Source: Taxillus chinensis (lineage: Eukaryota; Streptophyta; Magnoliopsida; Santalales; Loranthaceae). Taken from it: DNA of 64,000 nt. The notes below the pieces were generated by a model, which was not told the DNA's origin, ran no database searches, and saw only the letters and a list, made by a program, of their open reading frames with translations. This document shows positions 11,439 through 23,870 of this stretch, in pieces. The stretch lies in contig CM042091.1 of NCBI GenBank assembly GCA_023512835.1, positions 302,145 to 366,144 of the forward strand. The letters run 5' to 3'. Each line of letters begins with the position of its first letter. Position 1 is the first letter of the stretch. The translations under genes and the position numbers were made by a program.

Positions 11439-13286
11439 TCAAAATTGTTCGTCCTTAACAACTCGGGTGCCGCTTCACGCACTACGGACTCACATTCTCA
11501 TGTCTCCTCCTCAATGCCAATGGTGCCGCCACGCACGTCGAACCAAAGGAATAAAGCACGACCACGCAAAAAGCTTCTCTTGCCGATCTAGGGATACTTA
11601 TCAGGGGCCTCAACAACGGACATGTCATCCTCAATGTCTAACGTCCCCCAATCAATCACATGAGTGGGCCAGATGATACTTCCTCAACTCGGGGACACGT
11701 GGAACACATATGCACCCACCCAATTCATGTGGCAATGTTAACTCATATCAACAGCCCCACACGAGCTATAACCTCAAATGGACCAACGAGTCGGGGAGAG
11801 TTTGGAATCTCTTCCCAAAGTGCCGGTATGCCTGTTTGTGGAGAGACACGGAGAAACACATGATCGCCCTCGTAAAACCCAAAGGTCGCCGTTGCCGATC
11901 TCTGTGATGAGATTGGCCGACTCGTAACGATAACAAGCACTAACGAATCAACTTGACCTTCTCAAGACTTCTGTAATCCAATCATGGGACCCAAGAGAGT
12001 TCTCTCCACCCCGGCTCGACACAAGGGCATGACGCATGGCCTCCCATACAACGCTTCAAAAAGGGGCCAACCCAATGGATGCTCGATGACCGTTATTGTA
12101 GCAACCCACCAAAGTGAAGCGTGAGTTGCCCACCAACCCCAAAATTCAGTACACAAGCCCTCAACATGTCCTCCAAAGTTTGATTCTGTCCTCTCCCGTC
12201 TCGGCCGTTAGTCTCGGGGTGAAAGGTCGGATTTCCAAGGAAGTTTGGTCCCCATAGACCTCCCGCAAACCTCGCCCAAAACGGGAAGTGAACCCTCGAA
12301 TCCCGGTCGTGAGACAACCGATGATGGTGGCTCCCTGAAGTCGCACAATCTCGTTCTCATGTATAGCCGACTCAAGGTCCCTATAGAGTCCCACTCGCGA
12401 TAACAAGGAAACGGGCCGACTTCGTGAGCCGATCCACAATCACCCAAATCATATCTTTCCTCCCCGTGGTGGGTGGAAGAACCACAAAACCATCTCTATA
12501 TGGTCCCACTTCCACCCACTACGGGCAATGGTAACATGCCCGTCGCCGGGTCGATGCTCGGCTCTTCACTTGCCGACACGTGAGGCACCGCGAAACAAAG
12601 GCAGCCACATCGCGCTTCATCCCAGCCACCAAAATGTCCTCAAGCGCATGTACATTTGTACCCCCCGGATGCACAAAGCAACTCTAGATCGTGAAACTCC
12701 CTCATCACCTCATCCCCGAGAGAAGAAGCCACTACCAACCGCCCCCGAAAAGATAACTCATGCTCGGTGACCCTCTCGTCTGCACCCCTCGATAGCTCAC
12801 ACCTCACCACGGCACGAGAACCTCACACTCAATGTCACCCAATCGTCCTCCCACGCTGCTGTACAACTCAAGCACAACAACCGCAGGACTCCAGATCGTC
12901 CCCACCATCACGAACAACTGTGTCGGAGCCGGTAATATCGTCAATCGCTTCCATTAGTTTCCACTCTCCTCATGGCCACCTTAACTTTCCCTTTCTCGCG
13001 CGATCGTGCTGGTCACAACATTACCCTTGCCCGGGTATGTAAAGAGAAAGTCAAAGGTCCGTAAATACTCAACCCATCTCCTCGCCGCTCAAATTCAAGT
13101 CCTTCGAGTAAAGACGAATCAAGGCCTCTGTGACTCGGAAACACTACAAACTTTTCCCCAAAAGGTAATGTTGCCAACTCTCTCAAGGCAAAGATGACAC
13201 TTACCGACTCAAGATCATAGGTAGGATATTCTCTTCACGAGGCTTCACCGCTTCAACCCATAAGTTACTACACCGCTCCCCGCATA
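11439..13286 (-). pseudogene. E1 pol fragment: RNase H, integrase, C-terminal tail
   Basis: Decayed coding sequence read on the minus strand. The integrase core is seen in short frames at 12093-12439 (VRLQGATI, FTSRFGRGLREV, FHPETNGR, QTLEDMLRACVL) and at 11962-12156 (PFEALYGRPCVMPLC). The GPFEVIARVG segment near 11750 corresponds to the C-terminal integrase domain. RNase H lies near 12960-13230, aligned with 27650-27850 of E3. Reading shifts several times and has stops, so no functional enzyme is encoded. The 5-prime edge is the insertion point of the probable solo LTR. Confidence 0.8.
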
Positions 13287-13291
13287 AGCAC

Positions 13292-14340
13292 CGTAACGCC
13301 CCAACTTTGAAACCTCCAAACCGGTGCTTTACAGGTAAATTAAATACATAAATTTTATATCAATTTTAAAACTATTACTTATTTAATCAAACAAACCATT
13401 CATTATTACAAATTTCAATCCAAGATCTTTTAAAGTTTGGGGTTTAGAGACTAAGTGTCCATAACCCATTATTACATAACAAAGCATACTGAGCAAACAA
13501 CTTAATAAATCTTTTAAAATTTCACACAACTTTATTTCCAAGCACTTCTCACCCCTTATCCTAGTTTCTCCATCCCTTAATTACCTGGGGTTGGAAAAGA
13601 AATCACAAAAGAGTGAGCTCAAATAGCCAAGAGAGATAAACATAAGTGGTAAGGAAAATCTTAAGATATCGAATATAAGAAATATTATATAACATTTGCA
13701 CATCATACATGATCAACATTTCACAAGGAAATCATAATATGGAAGATTATGTTTGCCATCGGATCGTAACATCATGATCTAGGTTAACTACCTGTGATAC
13801 CATATCATAACATAACATATTATCACTCGATCGACACTCCGTTGATGTTCTCACCCAATGCATTGGAGGTATTTCTCCGAACCACCCATCATAACTCACT
13901 TTGTCTAACATAAGAGGTTGTAATAACTTTAACAAACATGAAACAGATCATGTAATTTCAATAAAACATTCAAGGTTACAAGATAACCACTTAATATTAA
14001 AATAGTTATCTACCCCAATCAATACGTGGATCATCAAGAGAGAGATTTGAAAACAACTAATGTTCTCAACAATAAATTAGAATGATAAGAAATATAAAAC
14101 TCTCATAGTAATAATTTCCATAGAAATAAAAAGGAAAAAAACAAGATAATGAGAAGAGAAAATTGGAGATTAAGAAAAGAAAACCCCTTCAATAATAATA
14201 AATATATAGACTATAATGAAAGAAAAGGGATAAGAAAAACCCTTACAATCGCTTGTCGTTCTCCGCGCTCTAAACCTTAAAAATATCAAAACACTAAATT
14301 AGCATTAATGCTTTGAAAAGTTCAATATCACACATATCTT

Positions 14341-14371
<31 letters not shown>

Positions 14372-16631
14372 CATACTTTAACTTATATCTTTTAATGGGC
14401 ATACCGTGCTTGTGGGGTTGAATATTAATTTGGGTTCCCACTTCTATTGTTGCTCCATCTCCTATTTCGATCCCATGCATCGTAAGCCTTGAGTCGTGCA
14501 CTAACTAGGATATATGCTTTGAGAGTTTTTGAATAAGATTTACTCTTGTATTGGGTGAACGGAAAAGACGCTCGATGTTTATTTTTCCTACGTGTCTTCC
14601 ACCTTAACCATGAGGGATATTAGACACGGGTCTAAAGGAAAGATTAGGGAGGAGATAAGGATGGGGATAAACCAGAGGTCAAGCATTAACAATCGGGGTC
14701 GGGCAGTAAGTTGGGCGATTGTTGGGGGAATTCATTATGAAAGTTGTTCCTTACGATCCTCCGCTATCTAGAACCGTAAAAATAAAAATAAAACATAAGT
14801 TAATATTCTCTTCTTTTCACTTGAATTATAGAACGACAATGCAATGATAAAATACTATAGTTTAAAATAATTACACATGTATATATATATATATACGATG
14901 AAAAAGTGCCAACCATGTATGTATATACGTTTATGGTACAACCAATCATATAAATAACATATATAAGGTGGTAAACCAACCATTAATATAGATATATGAG
15001 GTGGTAAAAACTAACCATATAGATCTACATAATAAATAAGAAGCGACTTCAAAATTTCAAAATCTTAAGTATTACCTTTCGTAGAACTTCGACGCTTGGT
15101 AAGTACCAAAAGCAAAGAGGATTTTGAGTAGAGATTTGGGGTGTTAAGAGGGCTTAAGGAGTGTTTTTAGAGGGAATTTCATGGCGTGGCTTGAGGATTT
15201 GTGCTTAAGAGGAGAGGTAAGACACTCCTTATATAGGCAAGGATGGTAGGTGTAATAGTGTGAAAATAGTGTACAAATTTGACTTTGGCATTAAATTAAA
15301 TTATTTAAAATATATATAATACTTATTTTCTTCATATTATCTCTTATTAAAAACGTGGTTATCTCCTCCTACCATTAAAAAAATGTTTTAAGAGTTTTAA
15401 ACCTAGAAGGTTCCTTTGGCATCAAAAGCTCCGACATTGGTGTACTCCCCTACTAATTCAATTATAACGCTTTTAATTTTGTAGTTTTTGACAAATGTCC
15501 AATTGTATTGCATTACTAACTCAAATATCTAAAAATGGGTATCAATTTTATAATTTTTAAATATGTGTAACCAAGTTATTGAATTTTAAAGTCATACTAA
15601 AATGCTTTACCTGCTCATACCGAATCTATGTAGTATTTTAAATTATGGAATTGATTGGCTTCATATTAAATTCTGAAAGTTCTACATGTTTTAGATAAGT
15701 CATAAATGAACAAATAGGCTTTGGTTTTATATCAATTGATCTGTGATAATTCAAGTTATGGGATTTTTCAATAGGCTCCATAATCTGCCTTATTCAATTT
15801 TTGGGTCTTACCATGTTTTACACTTTTGGTAAAGTTAAGGCTTGTAATACTTACTTACCCATAATAATTTGGTTTAAGAAATTAAATGACATAATATATA
15901 GCATCTAAATTTTTTATGACATATAAGAAATTATTTTATTTTTTTATAACGTGTTTAATATTTACGCGGATAAAATAATATAATTCCATAATCAATAAAC
16001 AATAAAGTAAGATAATATTATAGATAAAATATTGTAAACCTAAATATAAACATTAATATCATATTCTATGGCCTTCGTAAAATTTCTTGAATTGTATTAG
16101 CGATGTCCGAGACGGTGTGCTTCTACAGTTAGAGCCGCACAACCCTTCGGCTAACATTGTCGTGGTCGCCGCACGAATAACCTCAAACTTCTCCCCGTGT
16201 CTCGTCGCATTATATCGTAGCCATTGACGCGAAGATTTAGCTCATCTATGTTACAGCATAGCTTGTAACTTCAAGTCGTATTGCTCGCCGATCTTCATCG
16301 CTCACTTATTCTTGATGGAAGTATTTGAGAACTTGATGCCATAACTCTTATTATTCTTCTTCTTACTTCTTATACTCTCTTATAAATAAAATCTCATACT
16401 CATACCTATTTATGGAAGTCCAAATGACTACTATTCATAACGGCTAGGTACTATTCTAACGACTACTTATTAGTCACATGCTATTTGAATGACTATATTG
16501 GGTGCTTATTTTTATCGTGATAATATCCAAAATATCCTTTCTAACTATTGTTAACAATAACATTATTATTATTTTATTATTATTACTCTTTAAGGAAGAA
16601 CTTAAATAGCTAAAAATTTTGCGGTCTCACA
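13292..16631. mobile_element. Probable solo LTR nested in E1 pol (3.34 kb)
   Basis: An AT-rich block of 3,340 bases interrupts the RNase H region of E1. It begins CGTAACGCCCC, one change from the TGTAACGCCCC expected at an LTR start, and ends TTTGCGGTCTCACA, a typical LTR end. The 5 bases AGCAC occur immediately before (13287-13291) and after (16632-16636), as expected of a target-site duplication. No coding domain, primer site or second LTR is visible inside, which fits a solo LTR left by recombination. A TATA-like CCTTATATAGG occurs near 15228. The strand is uncertain because both ends look the same in either orientation; the start motif suggests it reads on the plus strand. Confidence 0.7.
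14347..14371. repeat. (TA)n microsatellite
   Basis: Uninterrupted TA dinucleotides inside the AT-rich nested LTR. A shorter run lies at 14880-14895. Length is likely variable. Confidence 0.95.
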
Positions 16632-18615
16632 AGCACACACCCCAAACCAACCCCGGGGACGCATCACAATATACTTCATATGAAATATCCACCCGAGGTA
16701 ACCTCAACACGTGCAAATGGTCAAATGGGTTTTGAGAGCCCCAAATGCCTCGCTAACACTTGTCACACTACTCAAACTTCACTCCCTTCCGGGTCAACGC
16801 CGTCAGGAGCCGCCAACCCAAGGCATGGCACTCCCACGGTCCAACATCGGCCTGAACTCCCGACTCGCCATGTCCCACTCCCCGCAGTGGTCAAGAGGTC
16901 CCCAGCAGTGGCCGAAGGATACACGCCGCCGATATACGTCTATCTTGGCCTGGGAAAGCCATAAGCCAATCCATACCCAAGATCGTGTCAAAAGACACAA
17001 GGGCATTACATGTAGGTAGGCTCGCCTCCACACTTCCGCATGGTTAATACACGCTCACGGCAAACACGCCGCACCCAATCATACCCCCCACGAGACTCAA
17101 CAACCAGGGGCTTTGCCGCTCCACACAAGCTAACCCCAAGCTATCTATTACAAGCTCAGCAACAAAAGAACATGATGCACCCAGACTTAAAAGAACAGGC
17201 TAATGTACGGGAGATCAAAAGGGTACCTCTAACCACCGATGGTCCCGCTTCCACCTCACCCTGGGGGTGGTAAACGCCTCCTCCTCTCGGGTACGTCGCT
17301 CCAAAAAGCAAACACCTTCCTTGGCTCGTGCCACCGGGTCGCTCACTCACCGGCGCTTCCCGCCAAGATCGCTCCAGCCTTCAACCGTGCCTGACGCCTT
17401 TGCCTCCCGAGGTCGGTCCGGCTAGATCCTCGCTCCACATGCCACCGACGGCTGGTCCTTCTCCGTTGAGCGGAAACCAGCATCACCTCATGCCGGATGC
17501 CACGCTCCCCGCCTCCCCTCGTCGTTCCCACCCCCGCACACCCGACCAAGTGGCCCTCTTGTCCACGCTGTTGCACCGCCAATTCTTCTGGGACATTCCC
17601 TTTGAAACGACCTTGTCCCCCACAACAAAGACAACCCGGGGAGACCTCTGCCGAACCTCCTCGCCTACTACCGCCAAAGGCGAACCTCCCCGGGTTCTCG
17701 TTGCAGACCCCGACCGCAGAAAGAACCACTATCTCCTCGCCTTGGGCCTCTTGGACCCAGATCGCATTCGCACTCCACCTTTGTAATCGGCGACTCGGGC
17801 GACTCCGCTCCCATCATCCGGCTTCCTCTCACAGGTGTGTGTGCCGCCTCAATAACCTCAAGATAGGTCCTCAAACGCTAATCGCCACCCTCTCGCTCGA
17901 GAGCTAGCCCGAGACCAAGGTGAACTTGTGGGCCTTCGTTGTGTCCTCCTTTGCCAAAGTCTCTGGGGCAAACCTACTCTCAGCCGGAACTCCCGCTCAT
18001 ACTCGGGGCACCGTTTTTGATCCTTGCTTCAAAGTGCCAAATTCTTCTCTTCTCGCCATCTCAAGGACTCAGTGAAAAAACTCATCGTGGAATATCAGTT
18101 GCAAGAACTCCTCCCACAAAGATAAATTGCACCGCACGGCTCCCCGCGACACTCGCCACCACTCCAGCATTCCCCTAGGCCGCCGAATGGCCAGCCCACC
18201 TTATCCTCCTCCTCCCGGCAGAGAAAGGAAAACACGTACTCAATTTGCCTCAAACTGCCTCCGCCCACCACGGCTTCCTCTTCCTTGAACATGGGAGGTT
18301 GTTCCCTCAAACCGTGTCACCACGTCATCCTATGCACGAATCGGTATACCACTCCGGCAAACCCTCATGCTCCCGGTAGCTCCCATCGGTGGTGGTGGTG
18401 GCGGCACCACCTCGCTGGGCTGCCATCTGCGGCGCACCTCCTCCCGTACCTCTTGCCGGGATACCCTTCCTCGACTCCCGGACCTCCGCCATTGTTTCTC
18501 GAGCCGTGCCACAACAACGCATGTCCTCCAAGGATTTGCCCACACCCAGACCCTTACCGGGCAGATGACTCATCGCCATCGCCCTGGACGTACGAGTCAC
18601 TTCTCTCGGTGGCAT
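16632..18615 (-). pseudogene. E1 gag, protease and partial reverse transcriptase
   Basis: Minus-strand remnants upstream of the nested LTR. The gag start MPPREVTRTS is at 18615 and matches MPPRRVTELL of E3. The protease entry segment GEVEAGPSVVRGTLLISRT is at about 17200-17280, followed by a damaged active-site region. Near 16640-16800 the sequence aligns with the reverse transcriptase/RNase H junction of E3 (27930-28100). The central part of reverse transcriptase, including its FIDD-type catalytic motif, appears to be missing between these blocks, so E1 carries an internal deletion as well as frameshifts. Confidence 0.75.
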
Positions 18616-19101
18616 TCTTACTACATGAAGTAGAAGCACAAAACGTCGAAACGCGTTTGACAAGCTACTATCGAGTTTCACTACCACTACCCCATTATGA
18701 AGTCAAGTAAGACATGGCATCACACACATTTCACACATTGCATCAATCAACATTGCACACGATTCAATTCATGGTGCACCCAGCTCAAATAAATAAGGAC
18801 CTTTCCTTGTAGTCATGCTCAAGATATTTCTAGATAATTCGAGTTGCACACTTCACACTTAATCACATTTCACATTGTCGTTCAATCCACATTGCAAACA
18901 CACATCGTAAAATGCAACTAGTGCCCTAATGCCCATGCATGCAAATCCTACCTCAGGTCTAGACTACCCCAAGTACACCTTAAAGGCTCTAAGAGGATAG
19001 TGTTGATCGGGGCACGTCCCCTCCAAGGTTCCTCCAAAGGACTCAAGATAACCGGATCCGCCCACTACCCTAGGCCAACTAGACCATGCTCGATACCATA
19101 T
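18616..19101 (-). other. E1 untranslated leader with primer-binding site
   Basis: Non-coding stretch between gag and the 5-prime LTR. On the minus strand, TGGTATCGAGCA (about 19087-19098) lies three bases inside the LTR end and shares its first seven bases with the usual initiator tRNA-Met primer site, TGGTATCAGAGC. The remainder is CA- and TTCACA-rich without a frame. Confidence 0.7.
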
Positions 19102-21209
19102 TGTCATGCCCCGGATTTCCAACCCAAGGAGACCGAAACGTGACCCTCCATTTACCCGGGTTTGGATAAAGGGGTAGAATACAACATACACTTCACATTT
19201 TAATTTCGAGACCAAAATCATATAATTATTAAATTCAAACCACATGCCTTTATTATGTTTCAAACTTTATTACAATATCTCCCGCCAGGTTATAAGGCCC
19301 CAACGAACGAGATTACATAACACAAATAACATAAAACAAAGCCACAAAACAACTCTTCCACCTTGGTGTTCCCACCTAACGCCCGTAGGTTCCCGCAAGA
19401 AAACACACCACAAAGGAGGGGTGAGCAACCACGTCTCGTTAGGGATCATGTCTCCCCAACCCATCCCATGCTCCTACCATCTATATGAAGAAGTGCTCAG
19501 GAAGTGCGGTGTTGTGGCAATTACATTCTAGACCGGTCATAATTAATACTATACACAACAAGCCACAAAACAAGCACAATCATTGCCCCAAAAACTCCTC
19601 GATTAGTCCCACCGATAAGAACTCCCCACTCAGGCTCCACGGTCGGTCTCACGACATTAACTCGACCTCCCGGGCTCCACGGTCCGTCTCACGACATTAA
19701 CTCGACCTCTCAGGCTCCACAAGTACACAAGCATTGCCTCGGCCTTCAGGCTTCTTAGGCTCCACAGACATGACAACAAACACTTAACATATATCTCAAT
19801 TATTCGAGCATAACAACAAACACTTAACATGCATATCCACATTGGTATAACATCAAACACTTAGCAAGCACATCCTCACGTACATTACATCAAACACTTT
19901 TCTGGGCATAACCACACTAGCATAACATCAATCGCATAACATGCATGGCCTCACAGGCATAAGATCAAACACCTGATAGCAGTGCCACACGGCCTAATTT
20001 CAACCACATACACGCCATGAAGGTCAACATTCATATAGGAGGTCACACCTATATGAATTTACATATAAATAATATAACAATAACAATAGTAGCTCTATAA
20101 ATCCTCTACACAAGGCCCAACCCCGAAACGGATCAGGTGAGACAGACCCCTACCTTGAAAATGTCCTCCTCGCTCTTGCTCCCCGCGCTAGATGCCGTCC
20201 TCCCCAGCGCGAGACGCTCCAAGCAATAAGCCAACAACTCTCCTTCCTTCCCCTCTCTAGCCCTCCTCTCTCTCGCGATGGCCGTAATGGCTAAACAAAA
20301 GAAGAACCCTAAACCTAAGAGTCCTTCACCTCTTATATAGGCACACCAACATCAAAACGACATAGTTTTGATTAAATGAATCCCAGCATCAAAACGACGT
20401 AGTTTTGATTACACAAGTTATAACCTTTCCGCATCCACACACGACAAAATATCCACAATTCCAATATGGTCCTTTGGGAAAAGATGATTAGAATAACAAA
20501 ACCAAGGTGACGGTACAAAAATATGGTTGCATGCCATATTGCACGCCATATCCCCAATTGACGTGCAACTCTAAAAGCTGTGAAATTCTCCCCCAAGCTT
20601 CCTTGCATCAAGTAGAAGGCAGGCAAACCAAAATCCCTTGCACGCCAATTGGTCCAATTGGCGTTCAGGGCCTTTGGCTCTGAAACTTCTGTGGAAGGTA
20701 GAGGACATCATCCCGAGAAACTTTAGTTCAGACGCCAATTGATTTGAGGCTATCTACTTGGTCAAAATAAATCTCCAAAGCTTGACAAAAGCAACTTAAA
20801 AGCGCCCGTGTATGCAAATAGCATCTTCCTAGGCACAAATGCACGTTATCACTTGTCACGTGCACCTCCCAAAAGTCCCCTCTTGGGCTCATCTCTTGCC
20901 TCAAACTTGTGCACCAACATCCAAGGTGTTTTAGCTAAAGTGTGTGGGAAGGAAACTCCTAAAACCCAACAATTGTCACTCACAAGGTATCCGTGGTTAA
21001 CTTCTTACATACAAGAAAACATGGGTCACTACATACGAAATGTGAAATTCCCAAAATACCCCTCAGGGCCTCGAACTCCAACTCGAGCCCAAGTATAGTC
21101 AAAATTCTCCATTCGATTAAGACATCACCTGCTTTCGATGTTCATTCTCTAAGACAAGGTCTCTTACTTAAGGCTAACTCCAAGAACCCCTCAAACACGG
21201 GGTCCTTAC
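19102..21209 (-). repeat. E1 5-prime LTR (2.1 kb)
   Basis: On the plus strand it begins TGTCATGCCCCGGATTTCC next to the primer site and ends GGGGTCCTTACA, the same style of ends as the E3 LTRs. On the minus strand the promoter is CTATATAAGA (20331-20340), and just upstream of it are two near-palindromes (20351-20372 and 20388-20409). A pyrimidine-rich stretch follows in the presumed transcribed part. It is longer than the E3 LTRs, mainly because of extra sequence close to the plus-strand end (about 20940-21190). Confidence 0.8.
20331..20409 (-). promoter_or_regulatory. LTR promoter: TATA box with paired near-palindromes (E1)
   Basis: Two 22-base near-palindromes (20351-20372, 20388-20409; core AAACGAC-TAGTTT) separated by 15 bases lie about 10 bases upstream, on the minus strand, of a TATATAA-type box at 20331-20340. 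The first copy has CATAG in place of CGTAG. The arrangement is the same in all four LTRs, so it is probably part of the U3 enhancer and promoter. Confidence 0.65.
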
Positions 21210-22106
21210 ACGTCGCACCTCAATCATACCTCCCACAGGAGACTCAATAACTATGGGTCTCACCGCCTCAACACATACTAATCCAGTCCATCAACAAGAA
21301 GTTCAGCAACAAACGAACAAGATGCACCCGTATCAAAAGAGCGAGAAACAAGCATACGAGAGATCAAAAGGGTACCTCTAACCACCGAAGGTCCTGGCTC
21401 CACCCTCCACCGGTGGAGGTGGTAACTCAGCCTCCTCCTGGTATGTCACATCTAACAAGAAACACCCTCCCTTGGCCCGTGCCACTAGCTCGACTCACTC
21501 ACTCGGATGCTTCCCGCCATGGCTGCCTCCAGCCTTCAATTGCCGCTCCGGCCTCCCCGAGGTCGGGTCCGGGTCCGATCCGCCCGACCTCTTAGCCGCC
21601 ACCGACGGAGCTGGTCTCTCTGCTGGTGCACGACCCGGCATCACTCCTCGTGCTAGGTGTCAAGCCTCCCCGCTCCCTGTTGCCACTCCGTAAACCCGGC
21701 TCAAATGGCCCCTTCGTCCACAACATTGCATCGCCGGTCCTCCTTAAGACAATCCCTTTTCAAGTGGCCTTGCTCCCCACAAGAATGACAACCGCCGGGG
21801 AGACCTTTTCGCTGAACCTCCCCTGCCTCGCCGCCAAAGGTGAACCTCCCGGGTTCGCGGATGGTTGACCCCGTGGCGTAAGGAACTACTATCCCTCTCT
21901 CGGTCTTGCGCCTCTTGGACCCGGAATCTCAATCGACCCACCCTATAAGCGGCGACCCCGATGGGCCCGCCTCCCATCATGCATCTCCCCTCGCCTATAC
22001 GAGCTATCTCAACAACCTCAAGATACGTCCTCAAACGTAAGATCGCCACCCTCCGCTCAGGGTGGCCTAAGGCCCAAAGTGAACTTCGGGCTTTCGGGTC
22101 TTCCTT
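21210..22106 (-). pseudogene. E2 gag-protease fragment
   Basis: A relic of another copy of the same family, between the LTR of E1 and a second LTR. The plus-strand segment GATCAAAAGGGTACCTCTAA near 21362 encodes, on the minus strand, the start of the protease region seen at 17215 (E1) and 29415 (E3). Upstream on the minus strand come the gag linker and zinc-knuckle region (about 21700-21800) and the capsid tail (about 22000-22100). It is cut at TTCCTT before 22107, where the next LTR begins inside a gag sequence that continues in E1 at about 17935. Frames are broken. Confidence 0.75.
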
Positions 22107-22624
22107 TGTCACGCCCGTATTTCCAACCCGAGGAAACCGGTACGTGACTCCCCATTCACCCACACAGAGGGCAACGGGGTTGGATTGCCGGATGCCACAC
22201 AAACAAGTCTAACAATTACAATAAATCAAACAAGCCACATCTTTATTTAATTCCAAACATTTAAGGTTCACAAACCAACCATGTTCCTTACTACAATTCA
22301 ATCCCTTAGTACATTTCCCCCCTGGGGTTACATAAATCATAAAATTACATTACCGAAATAAACAATAAAATGAAGATGGTCTTCCACCTTGGTGTATCCA
22401 CCTAACGCCCGTAAGTCCCTGGAAAACAAGCAAACACAAGAGAGGGGTGAGCAACCACAACTCGCAGAGGGATCAAGTCTCCCCAACCCTTCCCATGCTC
22501 CTGGCGGCTACATGCATGTGCACAGGTGTAGTGACGTGAAGTATTAAGAAAAAAGAAAATAAAGCATTCCACACAAGTGGGCGTAACCCCAGCCCCAGCC
22601 ACACCGGCTAACAAACCACATTTC

Positions 22625-22755
22625 AAGCAAGTTATTTAACCGCCTCTTCAGGCCACTAATTTAACCGCCTCTCGGGCAAAGTAGTTTAACCGCCTCTTCA
22701 GACCATTGGTTTAACCGCCTCTAAGGCAAAGTAATTTAACCGCCTCTTCAGGCCA
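22625..22755. repeat. Short tandem repeat, TTTAACCGCCTCT units
   Basis: Five copies of TTTAACCGCCTCT alternate with TTCAGGCCA- and CGGGCAAAG-like spacers within LTR B, with a spacing of roughly 25-30 bases. It appears to be a local duplication confined to this LTR. Confidence 0.75.
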
Positions 22756-23258
22756 GATACCACAACATGCACACAACACACACCACGGTCACTCAAGCAT
22801 AAAACCAAACACTTGGTGTGCACCCGTTCACAAGTGCACAATCCTAGCCATTCAGTGCAATAGAACAAACACCCAACATACATACATACACCAAATCACA
22901 AGTCCAAGCCACACGGCATATTACCAAAACGTAGAATTGGGCATATACACACGACAATAGTCACACAGGCATTTCACCGGACATATAACATGACCCCTAA
23001 CAACAGAATCACACAAAAATGCCATCGAAGGCCAACATCCATATAGGAGATCACACCTATATGGATTACATATATATATATAACGAGATATAGCCTATAA
23101 TCGCCCTAGGACCCTAGGACGGAGGACGATTTAGGAAGAAAATAACCCCTACCTCAAGTAAAATGCAACAACACCATGCTTTCTCTGGCTCCCGCTTCCA
23201 CGCAAGACTCCGACCACTCCACGCAAGACGCTCCACAGCCACTAGGAGCTCTCCTTCC

Positions 23259-23315
23259 CTCTCTCTCTCTCTCTCCTCTCCTCTCTCTCTCTCTCTCTCC
23301 CCCCCCCCCCCCCGC
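23259..23315. repeat. Pyrimidine microsatellite ending in a C run
   Basis: CT repeats followed by about 15 C in the presumed transcribed leader of LTR B. Matching but shorter CT runs lie at about 25235-25258 and 32693-32712 in the E3 LTRs, so the family carries a variable pyrimidine tract at this place. The C run is prone to sequencing error. Confidence 0.9.
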
Positions 23316-23385
23316 GACGGTGGTGGAGCAACAAACCCTAAACCTAAAACAGAGGGCCTTCTCCTCCTTATATAGACAACACAAC

Positions 23386-23444
23386 ATCAAAATGACGTAG
23401 TTTTGATTAAGTGAATCCCAGCATCAAAACGACGTAGTTTTGAT
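23386..23444 (-). promoter_or_regulatory. Paired near-palindromes upstream of TATA (LTR B)
   Basis: Copies at 23386-23407 (ATGACG variant) and 23423-23444 (AACGACGTAGTT core), with the TATATAA-type box at about 23368-23375 downstream on the minus strand. Same layout as in the E1 and E3 LTRs. Confidence 0.65.
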
Positions 23445-23870
23445 GGAACAAGCTATGACCTTCCCACATCCATACACACCAAAATATTCACAATTCCAAC
23501 ATGGTCCTTCGGGAAAAGATGATTAGAATGACAAAACCAAGGTAACCATGCCAAAACATGTCTCGCACGCCAATTTGCACGCCAATTCCCCCAATTGGCG
23601 TGCAGCTCCAAATGCACTTAAACTTCACCCCAAGCCTCCTTGCTTGTCAGGCCGCACGGGGCCGGCGCTCAAAGCTCGTTGTGGGAGAGGACCTCATCTA
23701 AGAACTTTTCGCACGCCAACCACCACGGGCCCACCGCGAAGCGCCACTACCGTAGGGCAAAAGACGACCTGCACGCCCCCAAAGTCCCCCGGGCTCATCT
23801 CTACCTTAAACTTGGCCAACACCAAGGTGGACCCACACGGGACAGGCCACCAGACTTGCCCACCACCATC

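Larger units (their letters stand above)
11273..21209 (-). mobile_element. Ty3/gypsy element E1 (degraded, partial)
   Basis: A minus-strand LTR retrotransposon cut off on its 3-prime side by the gap. Reading down from high coordinates: 5-prime LTR (19102-21209), primer-site region, gag from 18615, protease near 17200, reverse transcriptase remnant near 16650-16800, a nested 3.34 kb LTR (13292-16631), RNase H remnant near 12960-13286, integrase near 11950-12450 and the end of pol near 11439. Every domain is broken by frameshifts and stops, so it is not autonomous. It resembles E3 throughout. The 5-prime LTR ends directly against gag-protease sequence of another element (E2), which suggests E1 inserted into E2. 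Confidence 0.85.
22107..23865 (-). repeat. LTR B, inserted in E2 gag and adjoining E3
   Basis: Begins (plus strand) TGTCACGCCCGTATTTCC, related to the E1 LTR start, and carries the same promoter block: TATA at about 23368-23375 and near-palindromes at 23386-23407 and 23423-23444. The last 230 bases resemble the ends of the other LTRs only in patches, and the join to E3 at about 23866-23871 is not clean. It may be the truncated 3-prime LTR of element E4, whose interior begins at 33640, or a separate partial LTR. Confidence 0.65.

Noticed and set aside
18325..18687. 120-codon minus-strand frame as a host gene
   Set aside because: It starts within the gag start region of E1 and matches the MPPR start of E3 gag, so it is retrotransposon sequence.
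23154..23390. Low-complexity frames through the CT/C tract
   Set aside because: They arise from microsatellite translation (Ser-Leu or Arg-Glu repeats) in the LTR leader.
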